17,495 nt of DNA from Desulfobacterales bacterium (GCA_030668505.1 DAOUTV010000007.1:1-17495), one strand, 5' to 3'. Shown: positions 5,949-14,033, counted from the first letter of the stretch. The notes: generated by a model from the sequence alone, not told the origin. Numbers and translations: made by a program.

Positions 5949-8102
5949 ATGAGCACCCCTTCAGGCAAACTATTCCATAGAATAGAGACTTCAAGAAACC
6001 TGCCCACGCTTCCCCATATCCTTGTCAAGTTGATCGAGGTCTGTGACACGGAATCAGACACGATTAAGGAGATATCGGAAGTTATCAACAAAGATATTTC
6101 TCTGAGTGCAAGGCTTATGAGGCTGGTCAATTCTGCCTACTATGGTCTGCCGAATAGGGTAAATAGTATTGACCAGGTCGTGATACTCTTAGGCACTAAT
6201 GCGGTCAAGAACATTGCTATTAGCGCTTCAGTATACCAGGCCTTTAACAAGGCCAAGGATAGTTCTGTCTTCAGGTTGAAGCAGTTCTGGTGGCACTCCC
6301 TTATGTGTGCCAACTTGGCCAAGCGGATTGCGGAAAAGACCGCTTATACTGCTCCAGAAGAGGCATTTTTGTCGGGGCTTCTTCATGATATTGGAAAGTT
6401 GGTTTTGTGGGTGAATTTTTCAAAGAAATACGCCGATATTTTACAGTCCAGCAGGGACAAACCGGATTTGCTTTTAGCTGGTGAGATACGGTTGGGGGCC
6501 ACCCACTGCGAGGTGGGGGCCTGGATGATCAATAGGTGGAATCTACAATCGTTTATGGCGGATGCCGTTCTTTATCACCATGAACCAGTACATAGAATAT
6601 TGGATGCGCTTCCTCTGGTAAAGATCGTATTCGTAGCCAATGCCCTGTGCTCAGAAGCTATTGAAGACACTGATGCCAAGTTTAAGACAGCAGAAGAGAT
6701 TTTTGAGTTTGCCCGCTCTGAGGTGGAAGAGCTGATATCGCTGGCCGAGGCAGAGGTGAAGGAGGTAGCAGAGTCATTGGGTATAGAGGTTGAGCCCCCG
6801 GATGCCTCTGGCAGCTCAATTTCCGAAAAAGATGCTGAGAAGCAAGAAGATCTGGTCCTTGCGGTCAGAGACATTTCTCTACTTCAAGGTACGCTTCAAA
6901 ATCTGTTAGAAGCCCATGGCGAAGAGTCTATACTGAAGGTTATCAAGCAAGGCCTTCAGGTCTTATTTGATGCTTGCAGTGTGCTCTTTTTCCTGTATGA
7001 TCGGGAAAGAGATATGCTGGTTGGAAAAGGTAGCATGGGGTCAAGTCAAGATATCCTGGTCAAGGAATTAGTCATTCCTGTCCAAGGGAAAAGATCTCTT
7101 TTGGCAAAGTCTCTTTCCCGGAGAGCGCCTCTGGATTCTTTTGGCCATCTGGCAAAAGCCGATCTTAGCATTGCGGATGACCAGATCATTCACCTAATTG
7201 GAAAAGACGGTATGCTGTGCCTCCCCATGGTAGCCCATAAGCAGTTTGTCGGTGTGATAGTTATCGGTATAGATGAAGCACAAGCTTCCAATTTGTCTAA
7301 GGGGATAAAGCTCCTGGCCATGTTTACCGACCAGGCGGCTTTAGCTGTGAATGCTGAAAATGTGAGACAGACTCAAGCAAGGTTAATTCAATCTGAACGC
7401 TTGACAGCTTCGTCAGCCGTAGCCAAAAAAGTGGCCCACGAAGTGAGCAATCCTTTAGGTATCATCAAGAATTACCTGAAGCTTCTTGGGCTTAAGCTAT
7501 CTAAGGATAGTCCTGCTCAAGAAGAAATAAGGATAATTAATGAAGAAATCGATCGTGTTTCCGTAATTATTCGTGAGTTGTCTGATTTTTCCCAACCTAG
7601 AGTGCAGCAAAAGGAACTTGTCGATATCAATACCCTGATATCGGACTTTATTAGAATTACACATGAATCTCTCCTGTTGCGATCTAGCATCAAGACAAAC
7701 CTTGACCTGGAGCCTTCCCTGCCCACCCTTGTGACGGACAAGAACGGTCTAAAACAGGTTTTTGTTAACCTTATTAAGAATGCGGTTGAGGCTATGCCCG
7801 AGGGAGGAAATCTTAATATCAATACTCGACTTACTCCTAATGGCCTAAGGAAGTTTGAGAAGGATGCAATAGGGGATCAAACATATGTGGAGATTACCAT
7901 CAGCGATGATGGATCGGGGATCCCTGATAGCATCAAGTCGAGGCTGTTCGAACCGTTCGTTAGCTCAAAGGGAGAGGGACATTCCGGATTGGGTTTATCT
8001 ATTGCATATAGCATTATTAGAGAATTGAATGGAACGATGACTTGTGAAAGTGAACAAGCAAGTGGAACGACCTTTAAAATAGTTTTGCCAACAGGTAAGT
8101 GA
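5949..8102 (+). CDS. HDOD-GAF sensor histidine kinase
   Basis: This 717-residue, apparently cytoplasmic protein has no membrane span. An HDOD domain (about 18-215) carries LPTLPHILVKLIEV, NSAYYGLP, H116, LLHDIGK (H146-D147), H186 and H210-H211. After an acidic helical linker (240-310) comes a GAF-like sensor domain (about 320-470). The HisKA helix has phosphoacceptor H497 (VAHEVSNPLGIIKNYL). The ATPase domain (about 590-715) has an N box (N607, N611), G1 DDGSGIPD and G2 GHSGLGLSIAY. It should autophosphorylate and pass phosphate to a receiver; the signal is unknown. The ATG at 5949 has no ribosome site, a TAA stands four codons upstream, and the next start codon would cut the HDOD domain. The next gene follows after 28 bases and encodes a hybrid kinase, a likely partner. 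Confidence 0.92.
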   Translation: MSTPSGKLFHRIETSRNLPTLPHILVKLIEVCDTESDTIKEISEVINKDISLSARLMRLVNSAYYGLPNRVNSIDQVVILLGTNAVKNIAISASVYQAFNKAKDSSVFRLKQFWWHSLMCANLAKRIAEKTAYTAPEEAFLSGLLHDIGKLVLWVNFSKKYADILQSSRDKPDLLLAGEIRLGATHCEVGAWMINRWNLQSFMADAVLYHHEPVHRILDALPLVKIVFVANALCSEAIEDTDAKFKTAEEIFEFARSEVEELISLAEAEVKEVAESLGIEVEPPDASGSSISEKDAEKQEDLVLAVRDISLLQGTLQNLLEAHGEESILKVIKQGLQVLFDACSVLFFLYDRERDMLVGKGSMGSSQDILVKELVIPVQGKRSLLAKSLSRRAPLDSFGHLAKADLSIADDQIIHLIGKDGMLCLPMVAHKQFVGVIVIGIDEAQASNLSKGIKLLAMFTDQAALAVNAENVRQTQARLIQSERLTASSAVAKKVAHEVSNPLGIIKNYLKLLGLKLSKDSPAQEEIRIINEEIDRVSVIIRELSDFSQPRVQQKELVDINTLISDFIRITHESLLLRSSIKTNLDLEPSLPTLVTDKNGLKQVFVNLIKNAVEAMPEGGNLNINTRLTPNGLRKFEKDAIGDQTYVEITISDDGSGIPDSIKSRLFEPFVSSKGEGHSGLGLSIAYSIIRELNGTMTCESEQASGTTFKIVLPTGK

Positions 8103-8130
8103 ACAGACCTATTAATTTGTGGGGGTCGCA

Positions 8131-10077
8131 ATGTCCTATGTTCCTAAGATCTTGATAATTGATGATGAACCACGTATGTGCGATAGCCTCAGAGTCTTGT
8201 TAAGCAGCCACGGCTATGAGACGCAAACAAGTTACAATGGTAAAGAAGCGATAGAATGTCTCGCCAGGGATAGGTTTGATCTCGTTCTTCTGGACATTAT
8301 TATGCCGGACATGAGCGGTCACCAGATCATGGACTACATTAATAGCCAAAGCTTAGAGACCTTGGTCATCGTTATGACGGGGCACGCTTCTGTAGACTCA
8401 GCCGTAGAATCTTTGAGGAGGGGAGCGTACGATTATCTCAGAAAGCCCTTTGATTTTGAGCAACTTGAACGAAGAGTGAAGAATGCTCTTAATCAGAATA
8501 AGTTGAAGCGGGAATTTGAACTTATAAACGGAAAGCTTGAGCTAACAGAAAAACTATACCAATATCTGATCAATGCCTCCCCGGATATTATTTTTACCCT
8601 CAATCATGAGGGAAAGTTTACATTTATAAATGGTGCTGTCGAGTCTCTGCTTGGATATAAAAGCGAGCAGTTGGTTGGTAAGCATTATACCTCCATTGTC
8701 TTTGAAGAGGACATAGATAAGGCGAAAAACGTTTTCAACGAGAGGAGAACCGGAGCGCGCTCTGCTACGGGTGTTGAATTAAGACTAGGCTGTTCTGAGA
8801 ACCACAATACCCCTAACAGCTTTTTAACGGTCGAATTAAAAGCCATGGGGATGTATGATAGAGCTGTTGACCAGCAAGACAAAGAGTTTATTGGAACTTA
8901 TGGGGTTGCGAGGGATTTAACAGATCACAAACGCCTTGAAGTCCAATTGCTCCAAGCCCAGAAGATGGAGGCCATTGGAACCCTTGCAGGTGGCCTTGCC
9001 CATGATTTTAACAACCTGCTCATGGGTATCGAAGGACGGACCTCTTTGATGCTTCTGGATATCGATTCTAACTATCCCCATTTTCCCCACTTGAAGGGAA
9101 TACAGGATATGGTGGGAAGGGGGGCAGATCTAACCAAACAACTCTTAGGTTTTGCCAGGGGTGGCAAATACGAGGTGGGGCCTACCAATCTAAACAAGCT
9201 CATCGAGAAGTGTTCTGAGATGTTTGGTCGCACGAAAAAGGAAGTCTCGATCCACGAGGAATATCAGAAAGATATCTGGACAGTAGAGGTAGACCGGACA
9301 CAGATCGAACAGGTGCTGTTAAACTTTTATGTGAATGCCTGGCAGGCCATGCCAGAGGGCGGGGACCTGTATGTTAAAGCGGAAAATGTCAGACTCTATG
9401 AGGGCGAGGTCGGGCCGTTTGGGGCATTGCCCGGCAGTTACGTGAAGGTCTCTGTGACAGACACCGGCGTTGGCATGGACGAAGAGACGCAACGGCGGAT
9501 ATTTGACCCCTTCTTTACTACCAAAGAGATGGGCAGGGGAACGGGCCTGGGACTTGCTTCCGCTTACGGTATTATCAACAATCACGGCGGCATCATAAAC
9601 GTTGATAGTAAGAAGGGTGAGGGAAGCACCTTTAACATTTACCTGCCTGCTGCAGAAACACTGATCAGTGAGCAGAGTCCAGAAGAAAGAGAGGAAGAGA
9701 TTCTACAAGGAGACGAAACGATTTTGCTTGTAGACGATGAGGATATGATGATTGACGTTGGCCAGGAGATGCTAACAGCAACGGGCTATGACGTCTTGTC
9801 GGCCAAAGGAGGCAAAGAAGCCATAGAGGTCTATAAGAAAAACAAAGACAAGATTGATATCATCATCCTGGACATGGTTATGCCGGATATAGGTGGCGGT
9901 GAAGTCTATGACATACTAAAGGAGATCAACCCGGACATAAAGGTGCTTCTTGCGAGCGGATACAGCATAAGCGGGCAGGCCACCGAAATACTGAAGCGTG
10001 GTTGCGATGGTTTTATTCAGAAACCGTTCAATATAAGTCAGCTGTCTCAAGAGATAAGGGTGATCCTTGACCATTGA
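8131..10077 (+). CDS. Hybrid histidine kinase, REC-PAS-HisKA-HATPase-REC
   Basis: The 648-residue protein opens with a receiver (1-120: D11-D12, phosphoacceptor D55 in LVLLDIIMPDMSG, T83, K105 in RKPF). A PAS domain follows (about 140-265: NASPDIIFTLNHEGKFTFIN). HisKA has H291 (GGLAHDFNN). The ATPase domain (about 385-507) has N402, DTGVGMD and GTGLGLASAYG. The second receiver (530-648) has phosphoacceptor D581 (IIILDMVMPD) and K631. No membrane span or DNA-binding domain is visible. The start is ATG 8131 behind GGGGG at 8121-8125; a GTG at 8119 is in frame but overlaps that ribosome site. It is probably co-transcribed with the HDOD kinase 28 bases upstream, whose phosphate could enter at D55. 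The final output lies outside these two genes. Confidence 0.94.
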   Translation: MSYVPKILIIDDEPRMCDSLRVLLSSHGYETQTSYNGKEAIECLARDRFDLVLLDIIMPDMSGHQIMDYINSQSLETLVIVMTGHASVDSAVESLRRGAYDYLRKPFDFEQLERRVKNALNQNKLKREFELINGKLELTEKLYQYLINASPDIIFTLNHEGKFTFINGAVESLLGYKSEQLVGKHYTSIVFEEDIDKAKNVFNERRTGARSATGVELRLGCSENHNTPNSFLTVELKAMGMYDRAVDQQDKEFIGTYGVARDLTDHKRLEVQLLQAQKMEAIGTLAGGLAHDFNNLLMGIEGRTSLMLLDIDSNYPHFPHLKGIQDMVGRGADLTKQLLGFARGGKYEVGPTNLNKLIEKCSEMFGRTKKEVSIHEEYQKDIWTVEVDRTQIEQVLLNFYVNAWQAMPEGGDLYVKAENVRLYEGEVGPFGALPGSYVKVSVTDTGVGMDEETQRRIFDPFFTTKEMGRGTGLGLASAYGIINNHGGIINVDSKKGEGSTFNIYLPAAETLISEQSPEEREEEILQGDETILLVDDEDMMIDVGQEMLTATGYDVLSAKGGKEAIEVYKKNKDKIDIIILDMVMPDIGGGEVYDILKEINPDIKVLLASGYSISGQATEILKRGCDGFIQKPFNISQLSQEIRVILDH

Positions 10078-10200
10078 GCGAACTTACGACGGGCTTTGCC
10101 ACAACACTCCATCATTCCTTTCCGTCCCTCCGCTTTACATGATCGTGAAAGACTTCACCGATCTACGTGTCAGGCCCTTCGACCGATAAACTCTTATGGA

Positions 10201-11220
10201 ATGAAGGAAAAGATACTGGTCATTCATCAAGGGGCCCTGGGGGATCTGGTCCTCAACTTTCCAGCACTTGAATCCTTGAAGCAGGAAAAGAAAGCCTTTG
10301 TGGCCATTTTGTGTTCAAGTCAGCTTGGCAGGATCGCGCATGAGCTGAATGTGGTGGATGCGTATTTCTCTCTTGAAAGTGCCTGTTTCTGTTCCCTGTT
10401 TTGCGAAGAGATGACGCCTGCTGTCAAAGAGTTCATAAGTGATTACAATACCTTAATCCTAATCAGTTTTTCGAACGCCATCGAGGGATACCTCAGACAA
10501 AATCACGGCGGAAAAGTCCACAAAATAAGTCCCCGGCCTCCGGTTGATGAGGAGACTCATGTGGCCCTGTATATTATTGGGCAGTTAGTGGCTAAGGGGT
10601 TGCTCGACAATTGCGGATTGCAGACACGAAGTGCAATGTTTTGGCGCAGGCTTCACTTCGTGTCAAGCCGTCAGACGCAACCCTCCGCCAAGTCCAAAAT
10701 CGAAAATCCAAAATCCAAAATTAGGAATCTCCGAGTAAAGAACTCGATCATCATCCACCCCGGCGCTGGGAGTCCAAGAAAACGATGGCCTGTTAAAAAT
10801 TTTGTTCAAGTGGCTTCAATCATTAAGGGGATGAATCTCGGAGAAGTGGTCTTTGTGGTAGGGCCGGCAGAATCAGACTTGGCACCTTTTATCAAAGCAG
10901 GGATCAAAGGGGACTTTCGGACACGTGAGGTTTGCGATCTTTCTTGTTTGATTGCCTTGGTTCGTCAGGCGAGGTGTTTTGTTGGCAATGACTCGGGGGT
11001 GACCCATCTTGCCGCCTTTATGGGGATTCCCACGGTGGCCATCTTCGGGCCATCCAGCCCCAAGAGATGGTCTCCTGTGGGTCCTGCAACAACGGTCTTA
11101 AGAGGTGCGGCAGACTGCGCCCCGTGTTTTGAAAAGGATGCAGTCAATTGTAAAGACCCTCAATGCCTTAGTGGGGTGTCGGTAGACATGGTCGTTGATG
11201 CTGTCAGGAACAAAGTATGA
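10201..11220 (+). CDS. Glycosyltransferase family 9 (heptosyltransferase-like)
   Basis: The 339-residue protein resembles ADP-heptose:LPS heptosyltransferases, which extend the LPS inner core at the cytoplasmic face of the inner membrane. The N-terminal domain has ILVIHQGALGDLVLNFPAL (5-23). The C-terminal sugar-nucleotide domain has IIIHPGAGSPRKRWP (183-197), DLSCLIALVRQA (246-257) and VGNDSGVTHLAAFMGIP (261-277), then GPSSPKRWSP. A C-terminal cysteine set (306, 309, 317, 322) is common in the family. Residues about 139-178, between the domains, look foreign: they are encoded by an 11-bp palindrome and a 7-base tandem repeat. ATG 10201 puts the first strand at the N-terminus; an in-frame TTG at 10096 would add 35 unrelated residues. 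The acceptor sugar is not known. Confidence 0.88.
   Translation: MKEKILVIHQGALGDLVLNFPALESLKQEKKAFVAILCSSQLGRIAHELNVVDAYFSLESACFCSLFCEEMTPAVKEFISDYNTLILISFSNAIEGYLRQNHGGKVHKISPRPPVDEETHVALYIIGQLVAKGLLDNCGLQTRSAMFWRRLHFVSSRQTQPSAKSKIENPKSKIRNLRVKNSIIIHPGAGSPRKRWPVKNFVQVASIIKGMNLGEVVFVVGPAESDLAPFIKAGIKGDFRTREVCDLSCLIALVRQARCFVGNDSGVTHLAAFMGIPTVAIFGPSSPKRWSPVGPATTVLRGAADCAPCFEKDAVNCKDPQCLSGVSVDMVVDAVRNKV
10623..10664. repeat. 11-bp perfect inverted repeat inside the GT9 gene
   Basis: GACACGAAGTG (10623-10633) and CACTTCGTGTC (10654-10664) are perfect reverse complements around 20 bases. They fall in the inter-domain linker of the glycosyltransferase and are translated in frame. Confidence 0.8.
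10693..10722 (+). repeat. 7-base tandem repeat (TCCAAAA x4) inside the GT9 gene
   Basis: Units TCCAAAA, TCGAAAA, TCCAAAA and TCCAAAA, then TT, run head to tail. They encode SKIENPKSKI. The unit is not a multiple of three, so gain or loss of one copy would break the frame. Confidence 0.8.
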
Positions 11221-11298
11221 TTTGACGGCAAGTCTTTATTGGCGCTATTTTTATCTCTCACCCCAGTACAGTCGTTCCTCCTTACAAGGTAGCGGTCA

Positions 11299-11327
11299 GG
11301 TTGGAGGAGCGAAGCGGTCCTCCAACC
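11299..11327 (+). terminator. 10-bp hairpin upstream of the ADP-ribosylglycohydrolase gene
   Basis: GGTTGGAGGA (11299-11308) pairs perfectly with TCCTCCAACC (11318-11327) around GCGAAGCGG. A TTTTT run follows after eight bases. It lies 79 bases after the glycosyltransferase stop codon and 34 before the next start, so termination or attenuation is plausible. The right arm contains no ribosome site for the next gene. Confidence 0.5.
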
Positions 11328-11361
11328 TCCAACATTTTTAACGAGCGGGTGAGAAAATCTT

Positions 11362-12324
11362 ATGATCGGACCAATGGGAGATTCAGATAAGAATCAATTG
11401 CTGGACAGATTCTTGGGATCGACCCTCGGAACCTTTGTGGGGGACGCCATGGGTGAGCCTGTGGAAGGTTGGCCTCACAGGGCGATTTACAGTAGGTTCG
11501 GGCTCCTTGATACCATAATCCGGGGCAAAGGTCGCTACACGGATGATACTCAGATGATGATAGGGATTTTGGAAACGCTGGCAGAGGAGGGAGGGTTTGA
11601 TCCGGCGGTCTGTGCAAGAAGGTTTGAGCACAACTTTGATCCCACCCGTGGCTACGGCAGACGCATCTTTGGCGTTATGGAAAGGATCGGGCAGGGGATC
11701 CCTTGGGACCAGGTGGGCACAGACAGTTTCGGCAATGGTGGGGCCATGAGAATTGCCCCCATTGGTTGTTTTTACTACGCCGATCTTGAAGCGATCAAAG
11801 CAAATGCCATTTTAAGTGCCAGAATTACGCACAGCCACCCCGAGGGGCTCGCCGGTGCTGTGGCGCAGGCCACTGCAGTGGGGCTGGCTTTTCAATACAG
11901 CCTGTCAGGTGAGCCGGTTAAACCGGAGAAGTTTTTGGACAGCATCACAGCCCATACGACTGCCATAGACAAGAGATTCTCCCAGGCTCTTGACAGGATT
12001 AAATCGATCCCCCGAGGTTCCATGCTTGAGGTAATTGAAGCTGTTGCCGGCCGATATAGCCTGAATCTGCGGGCCATCGAGTCCGTACCAGCCGCCATTG
12101 GGGCCTTTGTATTGACTGATAGCTTCCAGGAAGCAGTTGTCCTGGCGGTTAACCTGGGCGGAGATACCGATACTATTGGTGCCATGGCAGGTGCTATCGC
12201 CGGTGCCTATTACGGATACAGCCAGATTCCGGAGGAGTGGCTAAGTTCCTTGGAAAACGGGGAGAAGGGGCGGGATTATGTAATTGATTGCGTAAGCCGT
12301 ATAGTTTCGATATTGTCAAACTAA
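11362..12324 (+). CDS. ADP-ribosylglycohydrolase family protein
   Basis: The 320-residue protein belongs to the DraG/ARH family, which removes ADP-ribose from proteins or small molecules using two magnesium ions. Family motifs appear in order: FVGDAMGEPVEG (25-36), the metal-binding RYTDDTQMM (58-66), a glycine-rich FGNGGAMRIAPIG segment, THSHPEG, and the C-terminal metal motif GGDTDTIGAMAGAIAGAYYG. The length is normal. No ADP-ribosyltransferase such as DraT, and no nitrogenase gene, is nearby, so a nitrogenase-regulating role is not supported; the substrate is open. ATG 11362 is used; ATG 11374 is an in-frame alternative with no better ribosome site. The gene sits between envelope-sugar genes, 50 bases before the cupin gene. 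Confidence 0.92.
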   Translation: MIGPMGDSDKNQLLDRFLGSTLGTFVGDAMGEPVEGWPHRAIYSRFGLLDTIIRGKGRYTDDTQMMIGILETLAEEGGFDPAVCARRFEHNFDPTRGYGRRIFGVMERIGQGIPWDQVGTDSFGNGGAMRIAPIGCFYYADLEAIKANAILSARITHSHPEGLAGAVAQATAVGLAFQYSLSGEPVKPEKFLDSITAHTTAIDKRFSQALDRIKSIPRGSMLEVIEAVAGRYSLNLRAIESVPAAIGAFVLTDSFQEAVVLAVNLGGDTDTIGAMAGAIAGAYYGYSQIPEEWLSSLENGEKGRDYVIDCVSRIVSILSN

Positions 12325-12374
12325 CGTCGCTTTGCCTTCGTGCTGGCGCCAGAGCATTCAAGAGGGGACACACT

Positions 12375-12749
12375 ATGATTACTGACAGGGAAGAAGACCA
12401 TCGTCCTTGGGGCTACTACCAGGTCTATGCCGACGAACCGGACCACAAGGTGAAGCGAATCGTTGTTTACCCTGGTAAACGTTTAAGCCTCCAGCGACAC
12501 CGGCGCAGGGCAGAACACTGGTATGTTCTGAACGGAGAAGGAATTGTGACAAGGGATGAGCAAGAACTACACCTTAATGCCGGTGAAGCGGTTGATATTC
12601 CCCGCGGGGCCGTCCACCGCATCATGAACCCCGGAACGGAGGATATGGCATTCATTGAGGTGCAGACCGGTGATTATTTTGGAGAAGATGATATTGAACG
12701 GTTAGAGGATGATTTTGGAAGGACCGATCCTCTAACCCGTGAGAGATAG
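12375..12749 (+). CDS. Cupin, mannose-6-phosphate isomerase type II-like
   Basis: The 124-residue protein is a single cupin matching the C-terminal isomerase domain of bifunctional ManC/AlgA enzymes. Visible motifs are RPWGYYQVY (10-18), LSLQRHRRRAEHWYVL (37-52), VDIPRGAVHRIMNPG (73-87) and the highly characteristic IEVQTGDYFGEDDIERLEDDFGR (split over 94-116). Likely metal ligands are Q40, H42, H48 and H81. It would interconvert fructose-6-P and mannose-6-P on the way to GDP-mannose. The start ATG 12375 has AGAGGGG seven bases upstream; a longer frame from 12288 overlaps the preceding gene and is rejected. The guanylyltransferase gene starts 37 bases after its stop, so the two halves of a ManC are separate, with the isomerase first. 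Confidence 0.9.
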   Translation: MITDREEDHRPWGYYQVYADEPDHKVKRIVVYPGKRLSLQRHRRRAEHWYVLNGEGIVTRDEQELHLNAGEAVDIPRGAVHRIMNPGTEDMAFIEVQTGDYFGEDDIERLEDDFGRTDPLTRER

Positions 12750-12786
12750 AAGAGGCCCCGTTATTGGTTACACAGGAAAATTAAAC

Positions 12787-13866
12787 ATGAGCGAACATAA
12801 CTTGGACCTGGTCGTGGTTATCATGGCCGGCGGAGTAGGAACACGGTTCTGGCCATTGAGCACAAATGAGATGCCCAAGCAGTTTCTTGACCTCTTTGGT
12901 GATCGGACCCTCTTGCAAAAGAGCTATGATCGCGTTTCGAATCTGGTGCCTCCCGAACGCATACTGGTTCTGACCAATGCGGTTTTTGTCTCCATGGTCA
13001 AGGAGCAGCTTCCAGATCTCCCGACCAATAACATTATCGGAGAGCCCATAAGGCGTGATACTGCTGCTGCTGTAAGTCTTGCTGCGGTGCTCTGTCGCGT
13101 ACGCTTTGGCAACCCGGTCATAGCAACTCTGACCGCTGATCACATGATCGAACCCAATGCTCTATTCCAGAAGACCCTGCTTTCAGCGGGGCGCAGGGCA
13201 GCTGAGGATAATGCCCTCTACACCTTCGGCATTAAGCCGACCTACCCGGCTACAGGTTACGGGTACCTGGAACGTGGCATGCAAATTGCTGTTGATGACG
13301 GCATTGAACACTTCCAGCTCTTGAGCTTCAAGGAAAAGCCGGACCTGGAAACGGCCCGCCGGTATGTTGAGTCGGGCAGATTTTACTGGAACTCCGGCAT
13401 GTTTGTGTGGACCGCCGATGCTATATTAAAAGAGATCGAGATCCATCTTCCAAACCATGCCAGAGCCCTTTCCCGTGCGGCTGCCCTTAATCAAACGCCC
13501 CAGTGGGATCATGCCCTGCAGGCGGCATTCGAGTCGCTTCAAGCTGTGTCAATCGACTTTGGCGTGATGGAGAAGGCACGAAACATTTGTTGTGTGGCAT
13601 CCGGTTTTTCCTGGAGCGATGTGGGTGGCTGGCTGGCACTGAAAAGCTACCTGCCCGAGGATGAAGCAGGAAACTACTGTAGAGGAAAGGCTATGCCGTT
13701 AGATGCAACTGATAACATAGTCTTTTGCGAAGACTCCAAGGAAACCATGGTGCTGATAGGGGTCAAAGACCTCGTGATCGTGCGTGCCGGCTCGAAAACC
13801 CTTATTACTCACAAGGATCGCACTGAGGATCTAAAAAAGCTCGTTGAGGCTATGGGAAATAAATAG
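12787..13866 (+). CDS. manC: Mannose-1-phosphate guanylyltransferase
   Basis: The enzyme makes GDP-mannose from GTP and mannose-1-phosphate, supplying mannose-derived sugars for LPS or polysaccharide. The 359-residue protein carries the nucleotidyltransferase signature VIMAGGVGTRFWPLST (11-26) with the lysine of MPKQ (29-32). EPIRRDTAAAV (86-96), LTADHMI (115-121), FKEKPD, FYWNSGMFVW and FSWSDVGGW are further motifs of the type II guanylyltransferase family. It ends after the nucleotidyltransferase and a short beta-helix part; the C-terminal isomerase cupin of long ManC proteins is absent and instead encoded by the gene just upstream. The start is ATG 12787, with AGGA about ten bases upstream; a GTG at 12739 would overlap the cupin gene and add 16 unrelated residues. 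Confidence 0.93.
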   Translation: MSEHNLDLVVVIMAGGVGTRFWPLSTNEMPKQFLDLFGDRTLLQKSYDRVSNLVPPERILVLTNAVFVSMVKEQLPDLPTNNIIGEPIRRDTAAAVSLAAVLCRVRFGNPVIATLTADHMIEPNALFQKTLLSAGRRAAEDNALYTFGIKPTYPATGYGYLERGMQIAVDDGIEHFQLLSFKEKPDLETARRYVESGRFYWNSGMFVWTADAILKEIEIHLPNHARALSRAAALNQTPQWDHALQAAFESLQAVSIDFGVMEKARNICCVASGFSWSDVGGWLALKSYLPEDEAGNYCRGKAMPLDATDNIVFCEDSKETMVLIGVKDLVIVRAGSKTLITHKDRTEDLKKLVEAMGNK

Positions 13867-13894
13867 GGACGGTCATCTCAAGATTTGGTTATCA

Positions 13895-14012
13895 TTCAGC
13901 ACCCATTGCTTTTTCTGTCATTTCGACCAAAGGGAGAAATCTTTGAACTTGAAACTGTATACTTTCCGAGCAAGATTTCTCACATTCGTTCGAAATGACA
14001 ATAGGGGCTGAA
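13895..14012. repeat. 118-base MITE/REP-like palindromic element
   Basis: Three nested arms are symmetric about one centre. TTCAGCACCCATTG (13895-13908) pairs with CAATAGGGGCTGAA (13999-14012) with two mismatches. TGTCATTTCGA (13916-13926) pairs perfectly with TCGAAATGACA (13990-14000). GAGAAATCTT (13934-13943) pairs perfectly with AAGATTTCTC (13972-13981). The loop is about 28 bases. ATTTCGA...GAGAAATCTT resembles short dispersed palindromes I recall from several bacterial phyla. There is no coding capacity. Confidence 0.85.
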
Positions 14013-14033
14013 CTATTACAAGGTTTGTTTTGG

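Noticed and set aside
10096..10200. Upstream TTG start for the GT9 gene
   Set aside because: The added 35 residues have no family similarity and the first beta-strand of the fold starts right after ATG 10201.
10693..10722. Repeats as a CRISPR-like array
   Set aside because: The units are 7 bases, head to tail with no spacers, and lie inside a coding region.
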